From Bacteroidota bacterium (GTDB taxonomy: Bacteria > Spirochaetota > Spirochaetia > JABMQR01), in assembly GCA_013202335.1 (NCBI GenBank), contig JABMQR010000269.1, positions 1 to 12,305 of the forward strand: a DNA stretch of 12,305 nucleotides. The letters are read 5' to 3'. Each line of letters starts with the position of its first letter. Position 1 is the first letter of the stretch. A model generated the notes under the pieces. The model saw nothing but the letters and a program-made list of their open reading frames with translations. It made no database searches and was not told where the DNA came from. Positions 1-7,538 of this stretch are shown in pieces. The position numbers and the translations under genes were made by a program.

Positions 1-130
1 GCCCCATTGCCTTGAGTCTCTTTGCCATGCGCTCTGCATAACAATTTTTACAACCATCACTAACCTTTGTACAGCCGGTAATCGGGTTCCATGTGGATTC
101 TGTCCATTCAATAGCTGATTTCTTCGACAT
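1..130 (-). CDS. DUF5131 / phage Gp37-Gp68-like three-Cys-motif protein, N-terminal part only
   Basis: Only the first 43 codons are inside the window; the gene continues past the left edge. The N-terminus reads [20 protein letters not shown] and is followed by two more cysteines, giving a CxxxxxxCxxC motif at residues 20, 27 and 30. This opening, with its WTE-TWNP-TGC pattern, is characteristic of the Gp37/Gp68 (DUF5131) family, whose three cysteines resemble an iron-sulfur site of radical SAM type; the reaction is not established. The ATG overlaps the stop of the upstream tcmP gene by one base (TAATG), and an AGAGGAA ribosome site lies inside the end of tcmP, so the two are probably translationally coupled. 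Finding TcmP directly upstream is the expected partner arrangement and strengthens the call. Confidence 0.85.
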   Translation of the reverse strand, partial: MSKKSAIEWTESTWNPITGCTKVSDGCKNCYAERMAKRLKAMG

Positions 131-1017
131 TATTTCCTCTTTAAAATATTCTGTGCAATTTTTACTGCAGTCTTTGCACCTCTTGGGTTACCTGATGCAA
201 AACACAGTAAATATAATGGATTGTTTTTTGAATTCCGGAGTAATAATGGATTTTCGGCAACCCCGGCAAATATCGATTTAAGTTTTTCTATTATGAATTC
301 ACTTATTTTATTAAAATCGGTGTCCTTAACTGTATTAGTTTCATTTCCAAAGAGTGTTGCCTCCTGTATTTCGCTATAAAAAGAATCTTTCCACTCATTT
401 GTTCCCAAGATGTCATCTAATTTTGTCTCCCAGGAAAGAGGCATTCTGTCTATATCTTTTTGGAGAAGTCTATTTACCCCAATACCAAGAGGAAAAAGAT
501 ACCATAAATCTATAGCTTCTGTATTTGCAATGGCTTTGATGGTTTTCCAGTTTACCTGCATTCCATATGGATCAAGGAACATAACAGCCCTATGTTTTCC
601 CCATTTGTAATTATCACAAAGGTCGGATATGTAGCTATTGGCATCTGCATTAACCAACTGTATATTTTTTCCTTTTTCTGGAAAATCTTCTTTAAGTTTA
701 TGCAATTCAGTAATATATTTTGTTGATTTCTCAATAAAGATATATTTATTAAATCCAGGTTCGATCTCTAAAGCAATACGAGCAGAGCCTTTCGAATATG
801 TTTCAATCTCTTTTATATCATCTTGCTGAAACAGAGATATTTGGTCATCAGTTTTACTATCCTTTTCTTTTCTGTATCCGGTTCCGGCAAAAGCATCAAT
901 ATAGGCAAACCAAAATTTTTGCTTATTCATAATGGTGGCATATGCTTCAAGGTATTTTTTAACAAGTTTAAGTTTTTCTTCTGTCCACCTACCTCCAAAT
1001 TCATGTTTTTCTGCCAT
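130..1017 (-). CDS. tcmP: three-Cys-motif partner protein TcmP
   Basis: This 295-residue soluble protein opens with the FGG-WTEEKL segment (residues 7-16) typical of TcmP. It then shows a methyltransferase-like Rossmann pattern: DAFAGTG at 41-47 (motif I-like), IEKS at 95-98, NADAN at 123-127 and FLDPYG at 147-152 (motif IV-like). The C-terminus [13 protein letters not shown] (276-288) is also family-like. The family is named for occurring beside the DUF5131 three-cysteine protein, which is exactly what follows here with a one-base overlap. The biochemical role is not established; the motifs suggest a SAM-dependent methyltransferase fold. The ATG at 1017 has AAGGAG about ten bases upstream, a rather long spacing. 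The gene lies 117 bp after the helicase and may be read from the same operon or from a weak internal promoter. Confidence 0.88.
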   Translation of the reverse strand: MAEKHEFGGRWTEEKLKLVKKYLEAYATIMNKQKFWFAYIDAFAGTGYRKEKDSKTDDQISLFQQDDIKEIETYSKGSARIALEIEPGFNKYIFIEKSTKYITELHKLKEDFPEKGKNIQLVNADANSYISDLCDNYKWGKHRAVMFLDPYGMQVNWKTIKAIANTEAIDLWYLFPLGIGVNRLLQKDIDRMPLSWETKLDDILGTNEWKDSFYSEIQEATLFGNETNTVKDTDFNKISEFIIEKLKSIFAGVAENPLLLRNSKNNPLYLLCFASGNPRGAKTAVKIAQNILKRK

Positions 1018-1064
1018 TTGGGAATTTCTCCTTCTTAAATATTGATATTTTCAGAGCCAGCCCA

Positions 1065-1092
1065 ATATTAGAAAACTTCTTTTTCAGTTCAA
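1065..1092 (-). promoter_or_regulatory. weak candidate promoter for tcmP
   Basis: In the 117-bp gap between the helicase stop and tcmP, the minus strand reads TTGAAC (1092-1087), a 16-bp spacer and TAATAT (1070-1065). Each box matches the sigma-70 consensus at four of six positions. This is the longest gap inside the otherwise tightly packed gene run, so an internal promoter would make sense. Boxes this weak are common by chance in AT-rich DNA. No terminator hairpin is visible in the gap. Confidence 0.22.
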
Positions 1093-1134
1093 AAAATTCC
1101 AGCATATAATGGTCTTTAACCACACTATACTTAT

Positions 1135-3198
1135 TTAATATTTTAAATCTTCAAGAAATTCCGATGACGGAGCAACCCCTGTTACAAAGAGAAAATCTCG
1201 TGCTCTTGTACATGCAACGTATAAAAGATGGCGTTCTGTGTTATATACTTCTTCCAAATCAGAATCATCTGATACAGTTTCAATTCGTGCTTGCAAAGGA
1301 ATTACTTCATCGTCACAGGCCATAACTGCAACTGCACGAAATTCAAGCCCTTTAGTGAGGTGCATAGTACATATTGTTACTTTATTTGCTGTAATATCGA
1401 TATGTTTATTAAGAATAATATAATCTATCCCAACATTATTGACAACTTTTTGAGCCCGTGGAATCTGTTCGTCCGAACGAATAAACACTCCAATTTCATG
1501 CGGTTTAAGTCCTTCCTCCAACCGTTTTTGAATCCATCTACCAACTCTGGCAACTTCTTCTTCGGTATTGCTACATTCGATTATTGTCGGTTTTATTCCA
1601 TTAAAAACTGATATAGTGCTTCCCCGTTGTTCGATATTTCCATCCCCATCAGAAATTTCAGGATCAAGTAATTTATCTGCAGTTGATCTTATTTGGTGTG
1701 AAGTTCGATAATTAATTGTCAATGTTCGTGATCGACCCTGAATATCAACACCTGCTGCTTTCCATGAAAATGTTTGTCTAAAAATACGTTGCCCAAGATC
1801 TCCAGCAAAAAATAAGCCATCTGGATGCAGCTTGCCAAGAGCTGATATAAACCGTAACTGAGCTATACTAATATCTTGTGCCTCATCAACAATCGTATAA
1901 TCAAACAAAGGGTTTTTTGTGTTTGAAATTCTATTTGACAATTCAGTAAACATATCCGAAAATGTAATCATTTTTTTCTGTTTAAGCTTTCCACGAACAT
2001 TATTAAAAACTTTCCAGAGGATTTGTCGCTGACTTTCGGGTAAACGTGTTTTTCTACCCAATCGTAGGACATCACGATATTCTTCCCATGTCTTAATCTG
2101 CCAGGCATCTACAATATTTTTCCATTCATTCAGTAAGAATCGGAGACTTTGTTTGATGTCATTATTTGCCAGCTTTTCATCTTCGAATAATTGCTGAACT
2201 ACAGACAGAGGTGCAATCTCAGGAGGTCGACCTGCTAATCGTTGAAATAATCTAAGACCAATTGCACTTATAGAATGAACTTCCAGGCGCTCCGCTAGAT
2301 GTGGTTGATTACTTATTAGATATCTCAGCTTCAACATTAATGCGTTTGCAAGACTGTCTGAAAATGTTGTTAAAAGAACTCTTGCATTTTGATTATGCCG
2401 AGCTAGATACACAGCTCTATGTAAAGCTACTATAGTTTTTCCTGTTCCAGCAGAACCGGATATTCGTACAGAACCATTGTAGTTATTTTCTACCAATTGG
2501 CGTTGAAATGGATGTAGAAAAACTGCCCATTTCTCCCAAGGATATTCCAATGCTTGTTCAAGTTCAGTACTTGTTTGCATTATACGAAACCGCCGTTGAG
2601 CATCCGGGTGGTTAAAGGGATCGTCGTCCTTATCATAAAAGGAAGGTTTTTGCGGAATAACACCAATAGCAAGATTTAAAATAGCTTCTGAAGCTTCTGC
2701 AGGAAGATGGGCGGCTATGTCCAATAATGTATCTTCATTTGCAGATTTAATATCATTTATCCATTCATCTGGAACACCATATTTAAGAAGTTCATCTATG
2801 GTAATTTCTGAAAGTGGGATTATTTCTTGTAGTTTTTCTCTATATACAGGGATAGAGATCTCCTGAATAGTCTCTCTGATCTCTACTAACTGAGCCGCTC
2901 CAGTTTTAGGATGTATCTGGAGTTTTCGCCTTGATGCCCATTCATACGCTTTGTCATGGTGATCAACATAACAAAGAAGAAGACTTTTTTCATTCCTATG
3001 TACTATTATCCGAATATCTCTATTTACACGAACCGACCAGAAGTTTTTGTCTTTTACCTGATCAAGCCTGTGAAATTGAAGTCCTGGACTAGATGGACTT
3101 AATTGTAAATCAAAAGCCGTAGTTTTTATCGCTTTCTGGTTCTCACCTGTTAAACGGGCAAGACTATCTGTAAAGGTATCTGCTATTCGAAATTGCAT
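1135..3198 (-). CDS. UvrD/Rep-type superfamily 1 helicase with N-terminal ParE/RelE-like domain
   Basis: This 687-residue protein fuses two parts. Residues 1-90 look like a ParE/RelE toxin fold (FWSVRVNRDIRIIVHR at 53-68, then LLLCYVDHHDKAYEWA). From about 220 on it is a superfamily 1A helicase: Walker A GSAGTGKT at 248-255, VDEAQD at 437-442, GDLGQ at 466-470, NYR at 496-498, TMHLTKGLEF at 611-620 and YVACTRAR at 660-667. All core motifs are intact, so an active ATP-dependent 3'-5' DNA translocase is expected. It is shorter than UvrD or PcrA and has no obvious nuclease domain. The ATG at 3198 lies 3 bp after the methyltransferase stop with GGAG upstream, so it belongs to the same operon. The toxin-like domain may bind nucleic acid or protein rather than act as a toxin. 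Confidence 0.9.
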   Translation of the reverse strand: MQFRIADTFTDSLARLTGENQKAIKTTAFDLQLSPSSPGLQFHRLDQVKDKNFWSVRVNRDIRIIVHRNEKSLLLCYVDHHDKAYEWASRRKLQIHPKTGAAQLVEIRETIQEISIPVYREKLQEIIPLSEITIDELLKYGVPDEWINDIKSANEDTLLDIAAHLPAEASEAILNLAIGVIPQKPSFYDKDDDPFNHPDAQRRFRIMQTSTELEQALEYPWEKWAVFLHPFQRQLVENNYNGSVRISGSAGTGKTIVALHRAVYLARHNQNARVLLTTFSDSLANALMLKLRYLISNQPHLAERLEVHSISAIGLRLFQRLAGRPPEIAPLSVVQQLFEDEKLANNDIKQSLRFLLNEWKNIVDAWQIKTWEEYRDVLRLGRKTRLPESQRQILWKVFNNVRGKLKQKKMITFSDMFTELSNRISNTKNPLFDYTIVDEAQDISIAQLRFISALGKLHPDGLFFAGDLGQRIFRQTFSWKAAGVDIQGRSRTLTINYRTSHQIRSTADKLLDPEISDGDGNIEQRGSTISVFNGIKPTIIECSNTEEEVARVGRWIQKRLEEGLKPHEIGVFIRSDEQIPRAQKVVNNVGIDYIILNKHIDITANKVTICTMHLTKGLEFRAVAVMACDDEVIPLQARIETVSDDSDLEEVYNTERHLLYVACTRARDFLFVTGVAPSSEFLEDLKY

Positions 3199-3201
3199 AT
3201 G

Positions 3202-5964
3202 CTACTCCACCCGAAAAACCTTCATCACTTCATCTCCAAGATGATTGATTACTTTCACAGCGATTCTCCCGTTTCCAGGTTTATTAAATGAACGGGAAAT
3301 ATCACTATGCAACGTATCCCATGCTTCCTGATTTATTTCTGCTTTAAGGGTTGTTTTGAGTGATTTATAAGGATCATTGGCACCCAGAAAGTAAGCATGC
3401 CGGACAAAAAAACTTTCCTCATTATAATCAGTATCAATAAACCAGCAGGCTATTCCATCCGCGCCATCACTCCGCACTTCCCCTGTATTTGGATGGAATA
3501 CATCTACACCATTTACTTTAACCTGAATCTGATTATCTTCAGTATCTATTATCTCTATATCCGGCTCACCAAAAATAACAAAAAGATTCCCCTTGCCAGT
3601 ATTCTTTAAATCATTTGCCATATGAAGATCAGCATTCATCCGGGCTTTTAGTACCGGTATTCGGCCCAGTTTATTAAACTCTGAAGCGTGGGCTTCATAG
3701 TTAAAAGCACAGGTAATAAGAACATCAAAGTCAGCATCTCCAGCTTCTCTTGCAGCAGCAACCAGATCCGGTCGTGATACTGTACCGAATTCAGATCCGA
3801 TAAAAATTGCTGCACGCTTCAGAATTCCTGCTTCCTCACTTCCTTCCATATAACGCCCCTCGGCACAAATCATATCTCCCGGCCAGGGAGTTAAAGAACT
3901 TAACGAGATCTTATCTTCTTTATGAGCCTGCTGAACGCCGGAAGTTTTAAGGTTTTCCAGGATCATCTGTGTAAAATCCTGATTCTCTCCGTACTCTGGA
4001 CTTATATCAGCAGATGGATCAATCAGTTCATCGTTTTCATCAACACCGAGAATTCGGTGAGGTGATATGCTCTCCACAGTAAAAGGTCCGGCAACCCTGA
4101 CAGCCTTATTATCTTGATAGGGTTTATTATATAGGTACTCATAATCAGCTTTTGCGGCTATTGAAGCATCAATCTTCTTCTGCCGGGCTACACGGTTCTT
4201 CCACCACTGGCCATGGATATTGTTGGCTTCACCTGTCCAATCCTTATAAACTTCCCTGGGGATCTCCCATTCTTCCCATTTTTTGTTCAGTGCTTCATTC
4301 AGTTGTTTTCGCAATGGTTCCAGTACTTCCTGGAACTTTTCCCAGATAACATCAATCTCTGTATTATTGGCGATGGACTTGAGGGTAATATGCGGTACGC
4401 GCTCATATACAAATCCATGTCTAATGTCATTATGGGATGGCATTGTTGAAAGCGTTGTCTGCCTCAACTCAGCTTCTTTTATTTGTCCTTTTGACGAATC
4501 GGCAAGTAGATAATATGGATATCTGGCACCCATAATCCTTGCCCTTGCAAGAGCAAGAGCTACACGCGAAGTATCGATAGTAATCCAACGCCGCCCCCAT
4601 TGTTCTGCAACATAGGCCGTTGTACCGGAACCGCAAGTAGGATCGAGGACAAGGTCACCCGGGTCAGTGGTCATGAGGATACAACGTTGGATAACTTTTG
4701 GTACAGTTTGAACTACGTAAACCTTTTTGTCACCAAAGCCAGACTGTCGAGTGTCATCCCAAATATCTGTGTGGGATTGAAATCCAAAATCTTGAAATGG
4801 CCTTACAAAACCAAGTGTTCTACCAGAATAAGTAAGTCTTTGCGACCTATTAAGACGCTTCATACCAATAAAATTAGTTTTCCAACCACCCTTGCCAGGT
4901 TGAAATAACTTCCCTTCAAAAGGATATTCAAAAAGCGTTGTTGTACTCGACGACTGTGAAGTAATCGGATTCATACGAGCAATACGATAGGTATTAGGTC
5001 CTACTGGTTGAAATAATCCTTCTTCAGTAAAGTCAAAGCGATAATTCTGGTCTCGCTCAACAATTCTCTGAAAAAGATTTCGCCTAATCTTTAAATCAGG
5101 CATAGATTTTACAAACCAAAGTACAAAATCATGTGTACTATCAAGTACTGCTGAAGCTTTTCCCGTAGTTGTTCTATATACAATCTGACTTACAAAATTA
5201 CTATCTCCAAACACCTCATCCATTAACGATCGTACTCGATGAACATTTTCATCTCCAATCTGCACAAAAATTGATCCTGATTGGGTGAGTAAATCTCGTG
5301 CTACTGTTAATCTATCCCGCAGATAAGTAAGATACGAATGAATTCCGTCACGCCAGGTATCCCGAAACGCTTTAACCTGTTCAGGTTCCCTCGTTATATG
5401 ATCCATCTTGCCATCCTTAACATCCCGGCTGGTAGTAGACCACTGAAAATTTGAATTGAATTTAATACCATAAGGCGGATCAAGATAGATACACTGTACT
5501 TTACCCCGAAGTCCTTCCCTTTCTGCCAAAGATGCCATAACCTGTAGGCTGTCCCCAAGGATCATTCGGTTTGTCCAGTTTGCATCATGCTGGTAAAATT
5601 CTGTCCTGGCACCTTCATTAGGAAGCCCATTGAAATCTGCAAAAAGATCAAATTGTGTATCGTTAGCTTTATTATCTTCTTTTGTTTTGTTAACCAGATC
5701 GTCAATAAGTATCTTTGGATGAACCTTCTCCTGAATATACAGAGGAGGAGCATGCACAACGAGATCAGACCAGTCCTGTTCATCCTTTCCCCTCCAAACA
5801 AGCTGGGGATCGAGGTCCCTGTTCCGCCGTTTGTAGGCCAGTCTTATCGGTTTCTGTTCCTCTTTTCGCATGATTGATTGATACTCAGCGGTTGGAATAT
5901 TTCGCCGTTTGGCTTCTTCATGTGTAATGGTTTCTATCGATTTTGGTGTTTTTTTCTTCGACAT
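3202..5964 (-). CDS. type III-like Mod subunit, beta-class DNA adenine-N6 methyltransferase
   Basis: This 920-residue site-specific DNA methyltransferase carries the amino-adenine catalytic motif IV as DPPY at 162-165, preceded by NRMILGDSLQVM (132-143). The SAM-binding motif I, DPTCGSGTT, follows at 441-449. The order IV before I defines the beta class used by type III Mod enzymes. The region at about 250-430 between them is where the target-recognition domain lies in this class, which would explain why no separate specificity subunit is present. Residues 500-920 form a long C-terminal extension ending in FFVRHAYFLGANDPYKSLK and IAVKVINHLGDEV, a conserved feature of the large Mod proteins partnered with roughly 1000-residue Res proteins. 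The ATG at 5964 has AAGGAAG four bases upstream. It should protect host DNA from the Res protein encoded two genes upstream. Confidence 0.93.
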   Translation of the reverse strand: MSKKKTPKSIETITHEEAKRRNIPTAEYQSIMRKEEQKPIRLAYKRRNRDLDPQLVWRGKDEQDWSDLVVHAPPLYIQEKVHPKILIDDLVNKTKEDNKANDTQFDLFADFNGLPNEGARTEFYQHDANWTNRMILGDSLQVMASLAEREGLRGKVQCIYLDPPYGIKFNSNFQWSTTSRDVKDGKMDHITREPEQVKAFRDTWRDGIHSYLTYLRDRLTVARDLLTQSGSIFVQIGDENVHRVRSLMDEVFGDSNFVSQIVYRTTTGKASAVLDSTHDFVLWFVKSMPDLKIRRNLFQRIVERDQNYRFDFTEEGLFQPVGPNTYRIARMNPITSQSSSTTTLFEYPFEGKLFQPGKGGWKTNFIGMKRLNRSQRLTYSGRTLGFVRPFQDFGFQSHTDIWDDTRQSGFGDKKVYVVQTVPKVIQRCILMTTDPGDLVLDPTCGSGTTAYVAEQWGRRWITIDTSRVALALARARIMGARYPYYLLADSSKGQIKEAELRQTTLSTMPSHNDIRHGFVYERVPHITLKSIANNTEIDVIWEKFQEVLEPLRKQLNEALNKKWEEWEIPREVYKDWTGEANNIHGQWWKNRVARQKKIDASIAAKADYEYLYNKPYQDNKAVRVAGPFTVESISPHRILGVDENDELIDPSADISPEYGENQDFTQMILENLKTSGVQQAHKEDKISLSSLTPWPGDMICAEGRYMEGSEEAGILKRAAIFIGSEFGTVSRPDLVAAAREAGDADFDVLITCAFNYEAHASEFNKLGRIPVLKARMNADLHMANDLKNTGKGNLFVIFGEPDIEIIDTEDNQIQVKVNGVDVFHPNTGEVRSDGADGIACWFIDTDYNEESFFVRHAYFLGANDPYKSLKTTLKAEINQEAWDTLHSDISRSFNKPGNGRIAVKVINHLGDEVMKVFRVE

Positions 5965-5987
5965 TATTCTTCCTTCAAATATATCTT

Positions 5988-6096
5988 CCGACCCGTTTGG
6001 CCCCTTTATGACCCCTTTCAGCTATCAGATGAGTCGTTTGAGCCGTATATGAGTCCTTTGTGATCATGATTCGTTTGAGTCCTTTATGAGTCCTTT
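5988..6096 (-). repeat. array of three 31-bp triad repeats made of degenerate 10-11-bp units
   Basis: On the minus strand three 31-bp blocks sit at 6096-6066, 6059-6029 and 6018-5988, separated by 6 and 10 bp. Each divides into 11+10+10 bp. Block 1 is AAAGGACTCAT, AAAGGACTCA, AACGAATCAT. Block 2 is AAAGGACTCAT, ATACGGCTCA, AACGACTCAT. Block 3 is AAAGGGGTCAT, AAAGGGGCCA, AACGGGTCGG. The array fills most of the gap between the DUF4062 gene and the methyltransferase gene, and block 1 encodes the last ten residues of the DUF4062 protein. A related set occurs at 11343-11399. The unit spacing is close to one DNA helical turn. Confidence 0.85.
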
Positions 6097-7536
6097 CTTT
6101 TGAATAACATAAAATGTCCCTTTCCCGGTCGTGCCGACCTTTTTAATAATTTTCAGTTTCTGAAGATGTTCGAGATCGCGAGTTGCCGTGGCTTTTGAGA
6201 CTTCCATGTTTTTCTGATATTCACTATTGCTGATTCTACTGTTGCATTTTAAATACTCTATTGCCTTTCTTTGACGATCAATAAGATCAAGACTTGCTAA
6301 AACCTCTCCGGTCATCCAATCCCGCCACAAGGTTACCACAAAAAAACCTTCCCGTTCTTCAAAATCAGGTTCCGGAAGATTTGCTTCTCTACAAACTTTA
6401 ATCATCATCTGTGTACCTGATCCTGCTTTCTCAATATACCGGGTAAGATACATTGATTCAGCTATAAGAGGATTGTTGGGTACTGAGGAGTGGTCTTTCC
6501 TGAGAGTATCGGGAGTTATATTTCCAGGAAGTAAACCCGGATTCCATATTTCAAGCCGGTCGGCGAATAAACGAACCTCAACCGATCCGTTACTGTAGTA
6601 ATCCCTGTGAGCGATAGCATTTACAATGGCCTCCCCTATAGCATCCGGCGGCAATTCATACCTGGAAGGAGCGGTAACGTTCATTGCCCTGGTTCCTACG
6701 GAACGACTTATTTTAGATAGAACAAAGTCACGTGCCTGGTCAACCTGTTCAAAGATGTCGCCTTTGTATATCTGCTGAGATGCAAAAGGACGTAGATACT
6801 CTGTTCCATGGCAGTGAATGCACTTTGTTTCAGCTGTGCGATAGAAATGTTGCGGATTCTTTCCAAAAAGAATTATTGCCGCATTCAAAGGTTTATCATT
6901 TTCAATCAGATTTAAATGCATTAGCAGAGGTTTTACTTGAATGCTTGTTTTCAAGGGAAATCCCCTCTCTTTCCGGGCAGTTTCAACAAACCAGTCAACA
7001 CGATTTTTGGACACTTGAGAAAGATCGGCATTAGAACAGATTGCAGCATCAAAAGGCGGAAGCCGAAGCATTCCCAAATTATCCAGATAGTCAATAATAC
7101 TGGCGTAGACTTCTGAAGTTAGTGCAGATATATTTTCAACACGCCTACGGACAAGTTCATCACTGGCTTTTCGAATAAGGTTTGTCATTTCTAATGATCG
7201 TCTGGTTTCTTCCGAACCCCAGACATAGATTAGCCGTGTTCTTTTGCACTTTGTTGCATAGTCAAATTCATATTCGGTTGGTGAAATGCCATTTTCGTCT
7301 TTACTCCCATACTCATATCCAAAAATCCCTATATAAAGATCACTTTTTTCAACCTCGTCAAGATATATTTCATCAACATGTTGGTCTTTTGCAGGGATAT
7401 CTTCGAAAAGAAAGACTTCCGAAACGAAATGACGAAGAAAGGCATCTCCAAGTAAAAATGCTTTTACATCCTGCCGTTCCTTTTTAAATTCATTCTGTAC
7501 ACTACTTATAAAAATCCGTATTCTAGCGGCATTCAT
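6064..7536 (-). CDS. DUF4062 / HATPase_c (RecG C-terminal-like) / winged-helix protein
   Basis: This 490-residue protein has three parts. Residues 1-105 are a DUF4062 domain: IRIFISSVQNEFKKER near the start, then SDLYIGIFGYEYG (65-77) and SPTEYEFDYA (85-94). Residues 290-385 are a histidine-kinase-type ATPase fold of the kind annotated as RecG C-terminal-like: DAIGEAIVNAIAHRDY (298-313), LEIWNPGLLPG (328-338), and EKAGSGTQMM (369-378) as the glycine-rich loop. Residues 415-480 are a winged helix (NMEVSKATATRDLEHLQKLK). DUF4062 is thought to resemble TIR-like or nucleotide-hydrolysing folds, which is known only by similarity. The gene starts 2 bp after res with AGGA about ten bases upstream. 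A DNA-binding ATPase acting as sensor or regulator of the restriction machinery is my inference. The last ten codons derive from a short repeat. Confidence 0.88.
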   Translation of the reverse strand: MNAARIRIFISSVQNEFKKERQDVKAFLLGDAFLRHFVSEVFLFEDIPAKDQHVDEIYLDEVEKSDLYIGIFGYEYGSKDENGISPTEYEFDYATKCKRTRLIYVWGSEETRRSLEMTNLIRKASDELVRRRVENISALTSEVYASIIDYLDNLGMLRLPPFDAAICSNADLSQVSKNRVDWFVETARKERGFPLKTSIQVKPLLMHLNLIENDKPLNAAIILFGKNPQHFYRTAETKCIHCHGTEYLRPFASQQIYKGDIFEQVDQARDFVLSKISRSVGTRAMNVTAPSRYELPPDAIGEAIVNAIAHRDYYSNGSVEVRLFADRLEIWNPGLLPGNITPDTLRKDHSSVPNNPLIAESMYLTRYIEKAGSGTQMMIKVCREANLPEPDFEEREGFFVVTLWRDWMTGEVLASLDLIDRQRKAIEYLKCNSRISNSEYQKNMEVSKATATRDLEHLQKLKIIKKVGTTGKGTFYVIQKKGLIKDSNES

Positions 7537-7538
7537 TT

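Noticed and set aside
1001..1123. A 40-residue GTG-started open frame on the minus strand between the helicase and tcmP, overlapping the tcmP start
   Set aside because: It has no ribosome site before the GTG, overlaps tcmP in another frame, and its lysine-rich, low-complexity product matches nothing I know. It could be a gene scrap, but the support is too thin to list.
5988..6096. CRISPR array reading of the repeat cluster
   Set aside because: The 31-bp blocks are themselves internally repetitive, differ from each other at many bases and are separated by only 6-10 bp, so there are no spacers. No cas genes are present.
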